Of a stretch of 64,000 nucleotides of DNA, positions 34,701-43,927 are shown piece by piece. The translations under genes were made by a program, and so were the position numbers. The notes beneath the pieces were generated by a model. That model saw only the letters and a list, made by a program, of their open reading frames with translations. It did no database searches and had not been told where the DNA came from. The DNA is from Spirosoma pollinicola. Its GTDB lineage: Bacteria; Bacteroidota; Bacteroidia; Cytophagales; Spirosomataceae. The stretch lies in the NCBI RefSeq assembly GCF_002831565.1, contig NZ_CP025096.1, forward strand, positions 310,001-374,000. The letters are read 5' to 3'. Numbering within the stretch: position 1 is the first letter of the stretch; each line of letters begins with the position of its first letter.

Positions 34701-35452
34701 GGAAAGTTGCCAGCGAAATTCTGCGCAAATCAGGCTGCGTAGTCACCACGGCCGACAGCGGCCCGGCAGCCATAAACGAAGTTCAAAAAGCCCATGACCT
34801 GAAAGGGAAAGATGGTTTCGGCGGCTTCGATGTCATTTTCATGGACATTCAGATGCCCGATATGGATGGTGTCGAAACGACCCAAAATCTGCGCAAACAA
34901 TTTGGTAGTCAACTGCCCATCATTGTGGCCATGACGGCCTATTCGATGCGCGAAGACCGCGAACGTTTCATCAGTCAGGGTCTCGACGACTATATTGCCA
35001 AACCGATTCGTGCTCAAAGTCTGATTGCCAAAGTGAAGGAACTGACCGATGCCAACCGGGCCAGGCAAGAGCCGGAGAAACCACTCTTACCCAAACCCGT
35101 TTCAACAATAGCAGACGTTAAGCTGCCAGTTATCGACGATGAAATTGTGGGGCAGCTCCGCGACATAGGTGGTCAGGAACTTGTCGACAGCATCATGGAA
35201 GAGTTCGTAACAGAGGCAAACGATCTGGTTACCGGGGCATTGTCGGCTTACGATCTCGGCGATATACCCACGGTGAAAAGCCATTTACACACCCTCAAAG
35301 GCAGTGCCGGAACCATTGGCGTAGCCCGTATGGCCGATATTGCCCGCACGGCCGAAGGCAAGCTTAAAGTAAATGATACCAGCGGTTTGTCGGACGCGCT
35401 CCAGGCGTTGAAACAGGCGTTTGATGAGTTCTTGGCCGAATGGAAAAAGTAG
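31748..35452 (+). CDS. Hybrid sensor histidine kinase (PAS/GAF/HisKA/HATPase/REC/HPt)
   Basis: 1234-residue cytoplasmic hybrid kinase without membrane helices. Domains in order: PAS (about 40-140), PAS (165-285, VDNTSDLIQLLTLDGKFIFVN), GAF (295-445), two further PAS (455-570; 580-700), HisKA with phospho-acceptor H729 in FLANMSHEIRTPMNGI, HATPase (830-950; SNLTSNAIKF, DSGIGIS, FGGTGLGLAIS), receiver with D1033 in VIFMDIQMPDMDG, and HPt with H1181 in LHTLKGSAG. The chain supports a His-Asp-His phosphorelay that would hand phosphate to a separate response regulator. No output regulator is adjacent; the stand-alone receiver at 8077-8496 is a conceivable partner. Signal unknown. Confidence 0.96.
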   Translation: MRWSAKTKDELVAEIQRLQHERNDVAVTDTVPAFDVRHTVDQLNLVGLTIERDGTLSYVNPYTYRVTAWQPEHIIGQNFFDVFILPNDRDRLKTEFEEALAKGGFPEQKEIIILARSGALRSVQVNSFILNGTDNHVSSFTIIGEDVTNKRRVASALSNTNAQLQDLVDNTSDLIQLLTLDGKFIFVNRAWREALGYSSEEISALNLRDVLHPDYAESTLGLLKRIQEGDQLPYVETVFRTKSGKTLFLSGSVNCRFDNGRPTAFRCILHDTTGKIRAEKSQKLYYSIANWTINTPNLDELYHRIHEELGNIIDARNFFIALYDASKTYLSFPYYVDEYFGGNVRFTKRKLGNGLIEYTILANKPLFLYEKDIRQLADREHVDLYGQLQPQVMLTAPLRIGDEITGIIGVKSYDDAQTYGPRDLELLEFISGQVALAIARKQSEARLDKQNARLNAIFDSSTYLIWSVNKALKLTSFNKNYARLIEYQLDEIPSIQTSAPDLGWRMIGNENRKRLEERYRQAFRGFAQNFELFFETPRGETYLEFHLNPILLAGGVIDEVSGIARDITNRKRAEITTRQSEEKFRGIFENLQDIYARVDRKGHITMISPSIFKRMGYTPDEVLGQDITQYFIDENDIRHAMFKLGRNRSLRNFEASMRRKDGSERQFMFNMLMLNDGTSESNRSSDSVVAVLARDITELKKQSAELVKAKNEAERSLKVKEQFLANMSHEIRTPMNGIIGMIDLLNDTSLDEEQRSYVKTVKRSSETLLNILNDILDLSKIEAGKMVLHESPVAFKEIFEKLIALFGQQANSKNNELTYHLGSDLPTFVIADQTRLLQVLSNLTSNAIKFTENGTIRVEAKLLSKHGKFNRIRVSVNDSGIGISTQNINLLFNSFSQVDTSSRKSFGGTGLGLAISKELASLMKGEIGVDSTVGMGSSFWFTIELKETSISPTQQATEVAEIALANFFSDYHPKVLLVDDNAVNRKVASEILRKSGCVVTTADSGPAAINEVQKAHDLKGKDGFGGFDVIFMDIQMPDMDGVETTQNLRKQFGSQLPIIVAMTAYSMREDRERFISQGLDDYIAKPIRAQSLIAKVKELTDANRARQEPEKPLLPKPVSTIADVKLPVIDDEIVGQLRDIGGQELVDSIMEEFVTEANDLVTGALSAYDLGDIPTVKSHLHTLKGSAGTIGVARMADIARTAEGKLKVNDTSGLSDALQALKQAFDEFLAEWKK

Positions 35453-35472
35453 CGCTCTAAACCAGTGTTTTC

Positions 35473-35513
35473 AATCACCAGTCTCGCTGGCAAGTACCGG
35501 CTGACTGGTGATT
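35473..35513. terminator. Hairpin between convergent kinase and CotH-like genes
   Basis: AATCACCAGTC at 35473-35483 is exactly complemented at 35503-35513. It lies in the 74-bp gap between two converging stop codons and could terminate both transcripts; there is no T-run. Confidence 0.6.
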
Positions 35514-35526
35514 ACATGCCGACAAA

Positions 35527-38500
35527 TCAAGGCTGCTGTATCAATAGTTTTGCCGTAGTGTTGTCATATTGAAGCCTGGCGTTGGTGCCAAATTGTACGC
35601 TTTTCGCCTGAGCATTGCCGATCGTCAGGTTGATAACATGGCCATTGTTTATCACGACATCGTCGCACACCGTGGGTATCCGGCCGCATGTCCAGGTGGC
35701 GGTGGTACTCCAGTTGCCGGAAGCCAGACTTTCGCATTTGCCCCGGCTCACGACGATGTCATCCAACCGTAATTGATCCCGCGACCCCGACGCACCCACA
35801 CCTGTCCAGTAGTACTGCCATAGCAACTGAACATAGGGTTTATCAAGTAAGGTGGCGGGTAAACTGACCGGCCCAATAAGCTGGCTATGTCCGGCCGTGG
35901 CATTCCGCACATATTCGACGGGATTGTTCGAACCATCGAGTAGATCCTGAAACACACCACTATCCCCGATCCGGTAGCGTAACCGAATTCTATATTGACG
36001 GCTGTTGGGCGTAACGGTACCACCCCGCCATTGAACAGCCGCTTGTGTCAAACCCGTTGTTCGTATCGCCAGTAAAGCCCCGCCGAGTGCGCTGGCCGCA
36101 TAACCTGTATTGCCTCCTCCGGTGTTGATAAACGAGATTCCATCAGCGCCAAGGCCATTGATACGGGTACTGCTGGTTAAGTTATAGGCCCCGGTAACGG
36201 TATCGGCAATGGTGGCCGATAAGGTAGGGTCAGTCTGATTCATGACCACAAACTGCATATTAGCCGGGTAAGTGGCGGCTGGTGCTGTGGCCGACCAGTT
36301 CGAAAAGTTGTATTCGCAGTTTAGCAGCGTAAACGATAACGGGTTGGAATTATAGGACTGATCCAGATCGAATACGGCCTGTAAACTCCGGTCAGCCGTA
36401 GGGTTAAAACTATAGGCCGTGTCTGTCGACACAACGGTGTTGCCCTCTTTCCAGGATTGGAATTTATAGCCCGCTTTAGCTTTGGCAACAACCCTGATGG
36501 CATTACCCTGAAAATAAATACCCGTCCAGGGGTAAGGTGTGCTGGATACGCCAACTGTGGTGGGCAATATATCGATGGTGTTGACTTTTACATAGCCCTG
36601 CGCTGTGTTGGAGACATTAACGGTCAGGCTGCGGTTGGCGGTCAGACTAAATTTATTCCGAAATTGATCGCGAACGTAGGGCGACCGCTGCTGTACAAAA
36701 TTTTTGATATTGGTTATGTTAGCCAGCCAGCCATCGTAATTATTACCGGAAGGCCACCGGGCAAAATGTTCCTGCATATACGGCTGATAATTCTGCTGAA
36801 ATGTGTTCAGTAAATCGACCGTTCGAGTGGGCAGAAATGTTGTGTTGAGCAGATCGGCGGAGCGGTTGATAAAGTAACTTCTGAATTCGGGAATATCCAG
36901 CAACCGTCTAAAAAACAAGGTGTACTGATTATCTTCAGTAGCGTTGTTAAGGGTTGGTTGCGTGTATGTGCCCACCAGGCTGAGGCCAAAATCCATGTCC
37001 TTCAACATCCATCGCCAGCGGCCATCCTGCCCCCGAGGTGCATTGGGTAGGTATTGACTGGTTCGTTTCCGCCAGTTCAATTGATTGTTATGCGGCCAGT
37101 CGGTGTTGGCCGCAAAGATCTCCGAGATTTCATAATCAGCTAAATTTTCGACATCGATTTTGGTTTTTGCGTAGGCATAATCAACAGGATTATTCTGGTT
37201 AAAATAGGTAACCAATGCGTTGTAGCTAACTAAATCGCCTTCATCGGCCGAAAAACCGGATCGGATATCGACCATATCCACACTATCCGGGTCAACACCG
37301 AAATTCCGGTTTATGTAGTACTTATCGTATCGCTCATCAAGATTATGTACACCCCAATATTCGCCATTCATAAACACGGCGCTCGGGCGGGTCGACTGGG
37401 TTTCGACGTTCAGATGGCGCACCATTGTTTGCATATACGAGTCGATGAGCATCGTATAGGCCCAGTCGTTGCCGCCACTTCGCAACAACAGCCGATTATA
37501 AAAAACAGAGGCTGGCCGATTGGAAAAGAAAGGATATTGGAAATCGCTGTCGCCATACAGCCGGACGCTTTTTCGGGGAAACAAGCGGGAACAGCCGCCG
37601 TGTATCCTCAAGCCAATTGGCTGATTAATTATTGACGAGTTATTGAGAAAGAACTCCACGTTGGCAGGCCGCTCCCAGTCGTCACCTTCCATCGTATAAT
37701 TTCCCACTGTACACCCATCGACCAGCGTAGATGGGTTGGCCGTTCGAAAATTGTCGAACACGGCACCGGCCGTATAAATACCTGTATTATAGTCAAACAG
37801 ATGCTTTTCGTTTAGCGAAATCGACACGACGGGAATTGAATAGCGTGTCGTAGAGGGCGTAATAAAATAGGTCTGGGTAACAACGTCGCTGGCAAGCGCA
37901 TTGGCTTTGTAGGCCACGGCACGCACAACAGTCCCTTTGAAAACCGGATTAGGGGGAAAATAAGGTTGATACCCTGTCGACGAAAAATTATTGGTCGATG
38001 ACTTTAGCGATACACTATTAGGGCTGCTCGTGCGGTCGCTAATGGGAAGAGGAGCACTATAGGCAAATGTTTTGTAAGAGCCTGTTAAAGTTGGCCCAAA
38101 CGCTTGACCCGGTTGTTCGGGATAGCTGTTTTTGTAAGGAAAGGTAACTGCATTCGTGTTTGTCGGATTAGGGTCGGAGCCATCCATTGTATAATAGATG
38201 GTTACCGATGGGTCTGTTGAGCCGATGGACAGGTTGAAATTGCTGGTATAAAAGCCCCCCGGTTGCGAAAAAGTTGGCGCAGTCAGAAATTGAGGATAGC
38301 CTGTTTTGCCATTATTGGATGCTCCGGGGCTCGTATTCGCTCCCTGAAAATAGAGCCAATTGGCATTGCCATCCGGTTGGCGCCCCCGCGAAACATCGGT
38401 CCGTTGAGCACCAAACGTGGTGCTATCCACGACCGTGACCCCATCAGCTCTATACAAACCGATCTGTTCGCCCTCTGCTCCCAGTTTCCAGCTAACATGA

Positions 38501-38811
38501 AGCGGCCCCCTGGTAACTTCTCCACTAGCCCACATAATCAGGTAGCCATTTGCGGGAATAATCGTTTGGGAGGAACCCGTTGGAATTTGGTACTTGGTAG
38601 GATTGCTTAAGTTATCCGTGATGTAATAGCCACCAATGTTAACTGAAACCGAGTTCGGATTATAAATTTCGAACCAGTCTTCATGAGCACCTGTCGCATC
38701 ACTTATCGACTGGCTATTGGAGGCCATCAGCTCATTGATATATAGCTGCTGGCTATACCCAACACGGTAAAATCCTGCTAGAAGAAAAAAACATAGTAAA
38801 TTCTTTTTCAT
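35527..38811 (-). CDS. CotH-kinase-like secreted protein with lamin-tail and chitobiase-type domains
   Basis: 1094 residues from the ATG at 38811, which begins the signal peptide ending GYSQ. Domains: lamin-tail domain (about 22-150, LYINELMASN, WFEIYNPNSVSVNIGGYYITD), chitobiase/hexosaminidase C-terminal-like beta domain (about 180-330, DPSVTIYYTMDGSDP), CotH domain (about 370-640: RIHGGCSRLFPRKSVRLY, LLLRSGGNDWAY, MNGEYWGVHNLDERYDKYY, WRWMLKDMDFGLSL), an InlB B-like repeat (about 730-810) and a C-terminal beta region ending in GNWSTTATWTCGRIPTVCDDVVI. CotH domains are protein-kinase-like; phosphorylation of a secreted partner is possible, but activity here is unproven. Confidence 0.9.
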   Translation of the reverse strand: MKKNLLCFFLLAGFYRVGYSQQLYINELMASNSQSISDATGAHEDWFEIYNPNSVSVNIGGYYITDNLSNPTKYQIPTGSSQTIIPANGYLIMWASGEVTRGPLHVSWKLGAEGEQIGLYRADGVTVVDSTTFGAQRTDVSRGRQPDGNANWLYFQGANTSPGASNNGKTGYPQFLTAPTFSQPGGFYTSNFNLSIGSTDPSVTIYYTMDGSDPNPTNTNAVTFPYKNSYPEQPGQAFGPTLTGSYKTFAYSAPLPISDRTSSPNSVSLKSSTNNFSSTGYQPYFPPNPVFKGTVVRAVAYKANALASDVVTQTYFITPSTTRYSIPVVSISLNEKHLFDYNTGIYTAGAVFDNFRTANPSTLVDGCTVGNYTMEGDDWERPANVEFFLNNSSIINQPIGLRIHGGCSRLFPRKSVRLYGDSDFQYPFFSNRPASVFYNRLLLRSGGNDWAYTMLIDSYMQTMVRHLNVETQSTRPSAVFMNGEYWGVHNLDERYDKYYINRNFGVDPDSVDMVDIRSGFSADEGDLVSYNALVTYFNQNNPVDYAYAKTKIDVENLADYEISEIFAANTDWPHNNQLNWRKRTSQYLPNAPRGQDGRWRWMLKDMDFGLSLVGTYTQPTLNNATEDNQYTLFFRRLLDIPEFRSYFINRSADLLNTTFLPTRTVDLLNTFQQNYQPYMQEHFARWPSGNNYDGWLANITNIKNFVQQRSPYVRDQFRNKFSLTANRSLTVNVSNTAQGYVKVNTIDILPTTVGVSSTPYPWTGIYFQGNAIRVVAKAKAGYKFQSWKEGNTVVSTDTAYSFNPTADRSLQAVFDLDQSYNSNPLSFTLLNCEYNFSNWSATAPAATYPANMQFVVMNQTDPTLSATIADTVTGAYNLTSSTRINGLGADGISFINTGGGNTGYAASALGGALLAIRTTGLTQAAVQWRGGTVTPNSRQYRIRLRYRIGDSGVFQDLLDGSNNPVEYVRNATAGHSQLIGPVSLPATLLDKPYVQLLWQYYWTGVGASGSRDQLRLDDIVVSRGKCESLASGNWSTTATWTCGRIPTVCDDVVINNGHVINLTIGNAQAKSVQFGTNARLQYDNTTAKLLIQQP

Positions 38812-38839
38812 AATTATAGTATACATTATGGTGGGCTTT

Positions 38840-38887
38840 AGTATATTTTATTGAATAAAATATACTATTAAAATATTGAGTAACAAA
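38840..38887 (-). promoter_or_regulatory. Bacteroidota promoter with overlapping palindrome upstream of the CotH-like gene
   Basis: On the minus strand TTTG (38887-38884) is followed after 19 bp by TATATTTT (38864-38857), close to the TTTG-N19-TAnnTTTG consensus. A 27-bp perfect palindrome (AGTATATTTTATT, central G, complement; 38840-38866) covers the -7 element and the start region and is a natural operator candidate. The ATG is at 38811. Confidence 0.6.
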
Positions 38888-39087
38888 TAATACACCTAGT
38901 AGTTACTTTTTGACATTTTACACCATTTTCCTAGTGTACGGCCCTTATATCATCTACTTCTCAGCAGAGTTGATGACACACGCAGTACCAGAGTGGGCAG
39001 ATGCTGATGAATTTATGGATGGATATGGCACAAAAAAAAGCCGACCCTAATGAGGCCGACTTTCTTGTATGCAGTAAATCGGTGTGC

Positions 39088-39927
39088 TTATAAGTTGGCG
39101 TCTTCGCGACTGTTGAACGTATCGCCCTGATTAATGTCGCCGGTTTTTAGACCTTTCGAGAACCAGTATACGCGCTGGGCGGAGGTGCCGTGCGTAAACG
39201 CATCCGGGACAACTGTTCCCTGGGTTTCCTGTTGAATGCGATCATCGCCAATGGCATTGGCAGCAGTCAGCGCACTTTCAACGTCGTTTTTATCAATAGA
39301 AATACTTTGTCCCTGAGCATGATTAGCCCACACACCCGCAAAGAAATCGGCTTGAAGTTCGAGCCGGACAGAAACCTTGTTATATTCTTTTTTGCTCAGG
39401 CGACTGCGTTGCTCATCCACTTTGTCCATAATGCCTAGTTGCTTCTGGATGTGGTGCCCCACCTCGTGAGCAATAACGTAGGCCATCGCAAAATCCCCCG
39501 GTGCGTTGAACCGTTCTCGAAGCTCATCGTAAAACGATAAGTCAATGTACAACTTCTGATCGGCGGGGCAGTAAAATGGTCCCGATGCCTGCGAAGCCGT
39601 TCCGCAGCCCGACTCAGTCATATTACGAAACATCACGAGTGTTGGGCTACTATATTGGGACCCCTGATCGGCAAACAACTTTTTCCAGACATCTTCTGTA
39701 CTGGCCAGCGTTTTACGGGTAAATGCAGCGGCTGCGTCATCGGCTTGCTGGTTCACCGGTTCCTGACTAGACGAACTCTGTAAAATTTGTGACGGATCGC
39801 CACCCAGCAACATGACGATTACGGCAATAACGACCGAACCGATGCCCCCGCCAACGAGCAGTCCGCCACCACCACTCCCCCGGCGATCTTCAACATTATC
39901 ACTTTCACGTCCTCCTAACCAGCGCAT
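39088..39927 (-). CDS. YpfJ-type neutral zinc metallopeptidase
   Basis: 279-residue membrane-anchored metallopeptidase of the YpfJ/KPN_02809 family (PF04228). MRWLGGRESDNVEDRRG at the N-terminus, a Gly-rich helix at about 21-42 (LLVGGGIGSVVIAVIVMLL), a conserved Cys pair (CGTASQASGPFYC), YIDLSFYDELRERF, and the zinc motif H154-EVGH-158, with ELQADFFAGVWA supplying a third ligand and AFTHGTSAQRVYWFSKG near the end. Length and order match the family, whose physiological substrate is unknown. No operon partner is evident. Confidence 0.94.
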   Translation of the reverse strand: MRWLGGRESDNVEDRRGSGGGGLLVGGGIGSVVIAVIVMLLGGDPSQILQSSSSQEPVNQQADDAAAAFTRKTLASTEDVWKKLFADQGSQYSSPTLVMFRNMTESGCGTASQASGPFYCPADQKLYIDLSFYDELRERFNAPGDFAMAYVIAHEVGHHIQKQLGIMDKVDEQRSRLSKKEYNKVSVRLELQADFFAGVWANHAQGQSISIDKNDVESALTAANAIGDDRIQQETQGTVVPDAFTHGTSAQRVYWFSKGLKTGDINQGDTFNSREDANL

Positions 39928-40027
39928 GATTTCTTATAGTTTACGAACAAATGGATTGTTCTCGTTTGACTTCTGATGGCAAGATTACTATTTCTAGGGA
40001 CAAAATGTTTACATCCACCTCAATTAT

Positions 40028-41083
40028 TCATCGGGGTTTCGCGCGTTCATACTGTATCGGCCAGGTCACTGCATCGCCGAGCGTATGGGCCGCATGCAAC
40101 GGAAAATACGGATCACGTAAAAATTCACGGGCCAGCAGAATCAAATCGGCCTGCCCATCTGTCAGGATTTTATCGGCCTGTTCGGCGGTGGTAATCAACC
40201 CAACGGCGGCTGTTTTAATACCGGTTTCCTGTTTGATACGCTCAGCAAAAGACACCTGATAGCCTGGACCAACCGGAATTTGGGCATGAGCCACATTACC
40301 CCCCGTCGATGTATCGATCACATCAACCCCTTTTTCTTTTAATACCGCCGACAACTTTATAGACTCTTCCGGCGTCCAGTCGGTGGCGGATATACGCACA
40401 AAAATTGGCAAGTCCGATGGCCATACCGTTTGGACGCGTTCGATAATTTCGAGTAAAAAACGAATACGATTCTCGAATGAGCCGCCATACTGATCGGTAC
40501 GCTGGTTGCTCAACGGAGACAGAAACTGGTGCAGCAAATAACCGTGTGCGGCATGCAGCTCGATAACCTGAAAACCTGCCGATACTGACCGTTCGGTAGC
40601 TGACACAAAATCGGCTCGTACTTTTTCCAGCCCCTCATCGGTGAGCGCCAGCGGTTCGGGACTCTCGTCGCTAAATGGTATGGCGCTGGGTGCTACGGTT
40701 TGCCATCCCTGTTCATCTGTTGGAGAGATTCCCTTACCACCCTCCCACGGGCGTTGCGTGCTGGCCTTCCGCCCGGCATGTGCCAGTTGAATTCCCGCCA
40801 CAGCACCCTGTTGTTTAATAAATTGGGTGATCCGTTTCAAGCCGTCAATGTGTTCATCTTTCCAGATACCCAGGTCGTTAGGCGATATACGGCCTTCGGG
40901 CGAAACAGCCGTTGCCTCGGTAATAATCAGGCCCGCGCCCCCAACCGCCCGACTCCCTAAATGCACCAGGTGCCAGTCGGTCGAGAAGCCGTCTTCGCTG
41001 GAATACTCGCACATGGGCGAGACAACAAGGCGGTTTTTGAGTTGGATGCTTCGAAGGGTAAGCGGAGAAAAAAGAGCAGACAT
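40028..41083 (-). CDS. NADH:flavin oxidoreductase, old yellow enzyme (YqjM/NamA-like)
   Basis: 351-residue FMN-dependent ene-reductase that reduces activated C=C bonds with NAD(P)H. The ATG at 41083 (MSALFSPLTL) is the normal family start; the frame continues to 41146 without homology. YqjM-class features: PMCEYSSEDG (Cys and Tyr near FMN), LAHAGRKAS, the substrate-binding HAAHGYLLHQFLSP, RISATDW, and the C-terminal AREFLRDPYFPLHAA. Probably detoxifies electrophilic enones or quinones. It diverges from the small DUF6582 gene. Confidence 0.94.
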   Translation of the reverse strand: MSALFSPLTLRSIQLKNRLVVSPMCEYSSEDGFSTDWHLVHLGSRAVGGAGLIITEATAVSPEGRISPNDLGIWKDEHIDGLKRITQFIKQQGAVAGIQLAHAGRKASTQRPWEGGKGISPTDEQGWQTVAPSAIPFSDESPEPLALTDEGLEKVRADFVSATERSVSAGFQVIELHAAHGYLLHQFLSPLSNQRTDQYGGSFENRIRFLLEIIERVQTVWPSDLPIFVRISATDWTPEESIKLSAVLKEKGVDVIDTSTGGNVAHAQIPVGPGYQVSFAERIKQETGIKTAAVGLITTAEQADKILTDGQADLILLAREFLRDPYFPLHAAHTLGDAVTWPIQYERAKPR

Positions 41084-41164
41084 ATTCGTTAGTTGCGACG
41101 TTACTCCTGATAAACATTCATTGGCGATTATCGTTAGAAATACCACAACAAAAACTCAATTGAT

Positions 41165-41419
41165 ATGGCAAGCGATTCGAAAATTGACAAACGAGATGAT
41201 GTGCTTCCAACAGAAGGTGAGCACAAATATGGCGACGTTGATTTCGCCGACCGGACGAACAAAAAGTACCCTATCGACACGCCTGAGCACGTTCGGGCGG
41301 CATGGAGCTATATTAACCACAAAGACAATGCCGCCAAATATGATGCCGACGAAGTGGATGTGATTAAAGAGCGCATCAAAAAAGCTGCGAAAAAACACGA
41401 TGTTCATATTGAGGAGTAA
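41165..41419 (+). CDS. Small DUF6582-type protein
   Basis: 84-residue highly charged soluble protein (DKRDDVLPTEGEHKYGDVDFAD, HVRAAWSYINHKDNAAKYDADEV, IKKAAKKH). The pattern matches small DUF6582-type proteins of bacteria and phages, of unknown function. Own start and a strong terminator directly downstream support a single-gene transcript. Confidence 0.75.
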   Translation: MASDSKIDKRDDVLPTEGEHKYGDVDFADRTNKKYPIDTPEHVRAAWSYINHKDNAAKYDADEVDVIKERIKKAAKKHDVHIEE

Positions 41420-41444
41420 GAAGTAATGACTTGACAAGTTAAAT

Positions 41445-41486
41445 GCCCCAACGCCCGGTTTATCTAACCGGGTGTTGGGGCGTTTT
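41445..41486 (+). terminator. Rho-independent terminator after the DUF6582 gene
   Basis: GCCCCAACGCCCGGTT pairs with AACCGGGTGTTGGGGC (one G-U pair) around a five-base loop and is followed by GTTTTTG. Textbook intrinsic terminator 25 bp past the stop. Confidence 0.9.
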
Positions 41487-41530
41487 TGCATTATGCTATG
41501 AGACAGCTTTTCAGATTAACCGATATCTCC

Positions 41531-42637
41531 TCACTTTTCCTTCCCTCCTTTCACCAGTTCCGTCGATAGGTTTGCGGTGAAGAACGGCAGCATCTTCTGT
41601 TCAATGCGCTCGGCAATTCGGTTGATGTGGTCGCCGTCGTATTCTTCGTAGGTATGTACAATTTTGTAGTTGGTGAGCATACCATCCAGCACTTTGTTGG
41701 TGGCGGCTATTGTCGCGTCTTTTGAGCCTGCATCGAACGCCAGCGCGTGCAGTTGCCTTATGTTGCCAATATTCTGGTCGAGGGTAGCGAGGGGTGCGTT
41801 GGCCGCCCATTTGGCCGTAACCAGTGGCTGCGGCTCACCTTCTTTAGTGGGTAGGTCCAGAAAGAACGGGGCATTTGTCGGGTTGGGCGACCAGGAGGCT
41901 GCCGAAGCAAACATGGCTTTCGTGCCAAAATCCGCTTTTTGCAGGTCGGCCACAGTCTTCACCGCTTCCATGCGGCTCACCATTTGCGGGTTACCCGGCA
42001 TGTTAGGCGTCATGCAGCAGGGACTCAGCAGGTATAGACTGGAGAAAATTTCGGGGTGTTTCTGCCCAATGCGGATGGTGCCGTAGCCCCCCATCGAATG
42101 CCCCGCCAGCCCCCGACTGGCCGCTTGCGGAATTGTCCGGTATTTTTCGTCCATATAAGCCACCAGCTCTTTGGCTACATAATCTTCCCAGTTGCCAATC
42201 GTTACCGAGTTGGAGTACATGCTGCCAAAATACCGGTTGTCGGCGTTTGGTGTCACAATGATAAACTCCCCGGTTTTGCCATCGGCCAGCGTTTTATCCG
42301 CCACGGCAGGCAGATTAATCCAGTGCTTCGTGAATCCGTACCATTTATCGTCGCTGTCTGTAAATCCATGCAGAAAATAGATAACGGGATAATGCCGCTT
42401 CTTATCGGTCTGGTAACTGGGCGGCAGGTATACAGACACGTCGCGGTCGGGCGAATCGCCGGCGAGGTTGCCCTCCAGCCCTTTGCCGTGTACTTTGATG
42501 CGCTCGACCTTACCGGTCTTCATCGGGTTGGTCTGACTATATCCTGGGGCAGCTCCCGCCAAAGCAGCCAACAAAAACAGGATCCGACATAAACGATTCA
42601 AGGATATAAATTGATGACTCATGGGACGTTTGTTCAT
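41531..42637 (-). CDS. Secreted esterase (esterase D / PF00756 alpha/beta hydrolase)
   Basis: 368 residues from the ATG at 42637 ([10 protein letters not shown]), followed by a signal segment ending GYSQ; an internal ATG at 42622 is also possible. An esterase-D type hydrolase: [29 protein letters not shown], nucleophile Ser in [12 protein letters not shown], and a late [15 protein letters not shown] supplying the catalytic His. Relatives hydrolyse acyl esters, including feruloyl or acetyl groups on polysaccharides. It begins 35 bp after the stop of the prolyl aminopeptidase-like gene and is probably co-transcribed with it. Confidence 0.9.
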   Translation of the reverse strand: MNKRPMSHQFISLNRLCRILFLLAALAGAAPGYSQTNPMKTGKVERIKVHGKGLEGNLAGDSPDRDVSVYLPPSYQTDKKRHYPVIYFLHGFTDSDDKWYGFTKHWINLPAVADKTLADGKTGEFIIVTPNADNRYFGSMYSNSVTIGNWEDYVAKELVAYMDEKYRTIPQAASRGLAGHSMGGYGTIRIGQKHPEIFSSLYLLSPCCMTPNMPGNPQMVSRMEAVKTVADLQKADFGTKAMFASAASWSPNPTNAPFFLDLPTKEGEPQPLVTAKWAANAPLATLDQNIGNIRQLHALAFDAGSKDATIAATNKVLDGMLTNYKIVHTYEEYDGDHINRIAERIEQKMLPFFTANLSTELVKGGKEK

Positions 42638-42672
42638 GTCGATAGAAGAAAGATAAGCGCCGTTTTTACTTC

Positions 42673-43716
42673 TCACAGACTTACCTTCTTCTCTCCGGTA
42701 TCCACGCCTTTTATGAATTTGATCAGCCCCTTCATGTATGTTTTCTGGTCATCGTACATGGCCATGTGGCTACCGTTGGGGCAATAGAGGTAGCTGCCGT
42801 TGGGCAGTTGAGTAGCCATCCATTTCATGTGTTCGGGGTCCATCGTGTCATACTTCGCCCCAATTGTTAATGTGGGTGCCGTAATTTTAGGCAGCTCGGC
42901 CTTGACATCCCAGTTGGTCAGGTTGCCCGCAATCCCGAATTCACTTGGCCCCTGCATGGTTACATACAGCGACTGGTTTGATTTGCCCAGCGCGCGTGTC
43001 ATGGGTTCGGGCCATTGGTTCAGAGGAATACGGCAGATGTGTTTGGCATAAAAGTTCGGCATGAGTAACTCCATATACCGGGGACTCGTATACGCACCTT
43101 TGGCTTCAATGTCATTTACCTCTTTTACTACGGCGGGGTCCATCTGTTTAGCCAGTACATTATCGGCATATTTGCCGTAGTCGGGACAACTGGACATCAT
43201 ATTGGAGATCACCAGTCCCTTCAGATTCTTGCCATATTTGAGCGCATACTGCATGGCCAGAATCCCGCCCCAGGAGTGGCCCAGCAAATAAAAGTTATCG
43301 GGGGTGAGGTTCAGGGCAGCACGAACCTGCTCAACCTCTTCCACGTATCGGGGCAAACTCCAGAAGGTGGTGTCATTAGGGTTATCTGAATTACCTGTAC
43401 CTAACTGGTCGTAGTAAATGAACTCGATACCTTCGGCGGGCAGGAAGCTTTCCATCACCTCAAAGTATTCATGCGTAGCACCGGGTCCGCCGTTGAGGAG
43501 CAGCAATTTGATTTTCGGGTTATTGCCAAAGCGCTTCGTCCAGACGTTAAAGGTGCGATTAAGCGTCTTGATCGGAATAATCCGTACGCCCCCATCAGCT
43601 ACACCACTGGTATCTGAAGAGAAATACGTTTTCAACGTGTCTGTATCCGTATTCCCTGAGCGGCAAGCCGAAACCAGAAAAGTCGTGCAAACCAGTAGAA
43701 TGAAGAGGTGTTTCAT
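42673..43716 (-). CDS. Proline iminopeptidase-family (S33) lipoprotein
   Basis: 347 residues from the ATG at 43716, giving a lipoprotein signal ending V-S-A-C18. An alpha/beta hydrolase of peptidase family S33: oxyanion block [15 protein letters not shown] (NGGPG instead of the more usual HGGPG), [11 protein letters not shown], nucleophile in LLGHSWGG (about S148), and [11 protein letters not shown] with the catalytic His. It removes N-terminal proline from peptides in characterised members; periplasmic lipidation suggests peptide scavenging. A 15-bp hairpin stands directly before the start codon. The esterase gene follows in the same direction. Confidence 0.9.
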   Translation of the reverse strand: MKHLFILLVCTTFLVSACRSGNTDTDTLKTYFSSDTSGVADGGVRIIPIKTLNRTFNVWTKRFGNNPKIKLLLLNGGPGATHEYFEVMESFLPAEGIEFIYYDQLGTGNSDNPNDTTFWSLPRYVEEVEQVRAALNLTPDNFYLLGHSWGGILAMQYALKYGKNLKGLVISNMMSSCPDYGKYADNVLAKQMDPAVVKEVNDIEAKGAYTSPRYMELLMPNFYAKHICRIPLNQWPEPMTRALGKSNQSLYVTMQGPSEFGIAGNLTNWDVKAELPKITAPTLTIGAKYDTMDPEHMKWMATQLPNGSYLYCPNGSHMAMYDDQKTYMKGLIKFIKGVDTGEKKVSL

Positions 43717-43721
43717 TATAA

Positions 43722-43771
43722 AAATGGCTAAAGATGAGTACATTGGCAAGTATACACATCTTTAGCCATTT
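43722..43771 (-). promoter_or_regulatory. Leader hairpin directly upstream of the S33 peptidase gene
   Basis: Arms 43722-43736 and 43757-43771 (AAATGGCTAAAGATG) are exact complements. On the minus strand the stem is followed by TTTTTATAATG, so it ends 5 bp before the ATG. It could be an attenuator/terminator or an operator. Confidence 0.6.
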
Positions 43772-43927
43772 CTCCAGATACTGTTCTTTCGTTTGACAGT
43801 AGCCCGGCAGCGCGAACGCATCCAGTGTCAACTTTCAGACAAAATGAACACTGGTTATTTTGTCAGCATGATAAAAAGCGCCTGAATCGACTTAAAAAAA
43901 GTCAACCAGCTTCTTGCCTCGTACAGC

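Noticed and set aside
39033-39064. AAAGCCGACC...GGCCGACTTT segment as a terminator
   Set aside because: The two halves are direct, not inverted, copies of GCCGAC and cannot form the expected stem.
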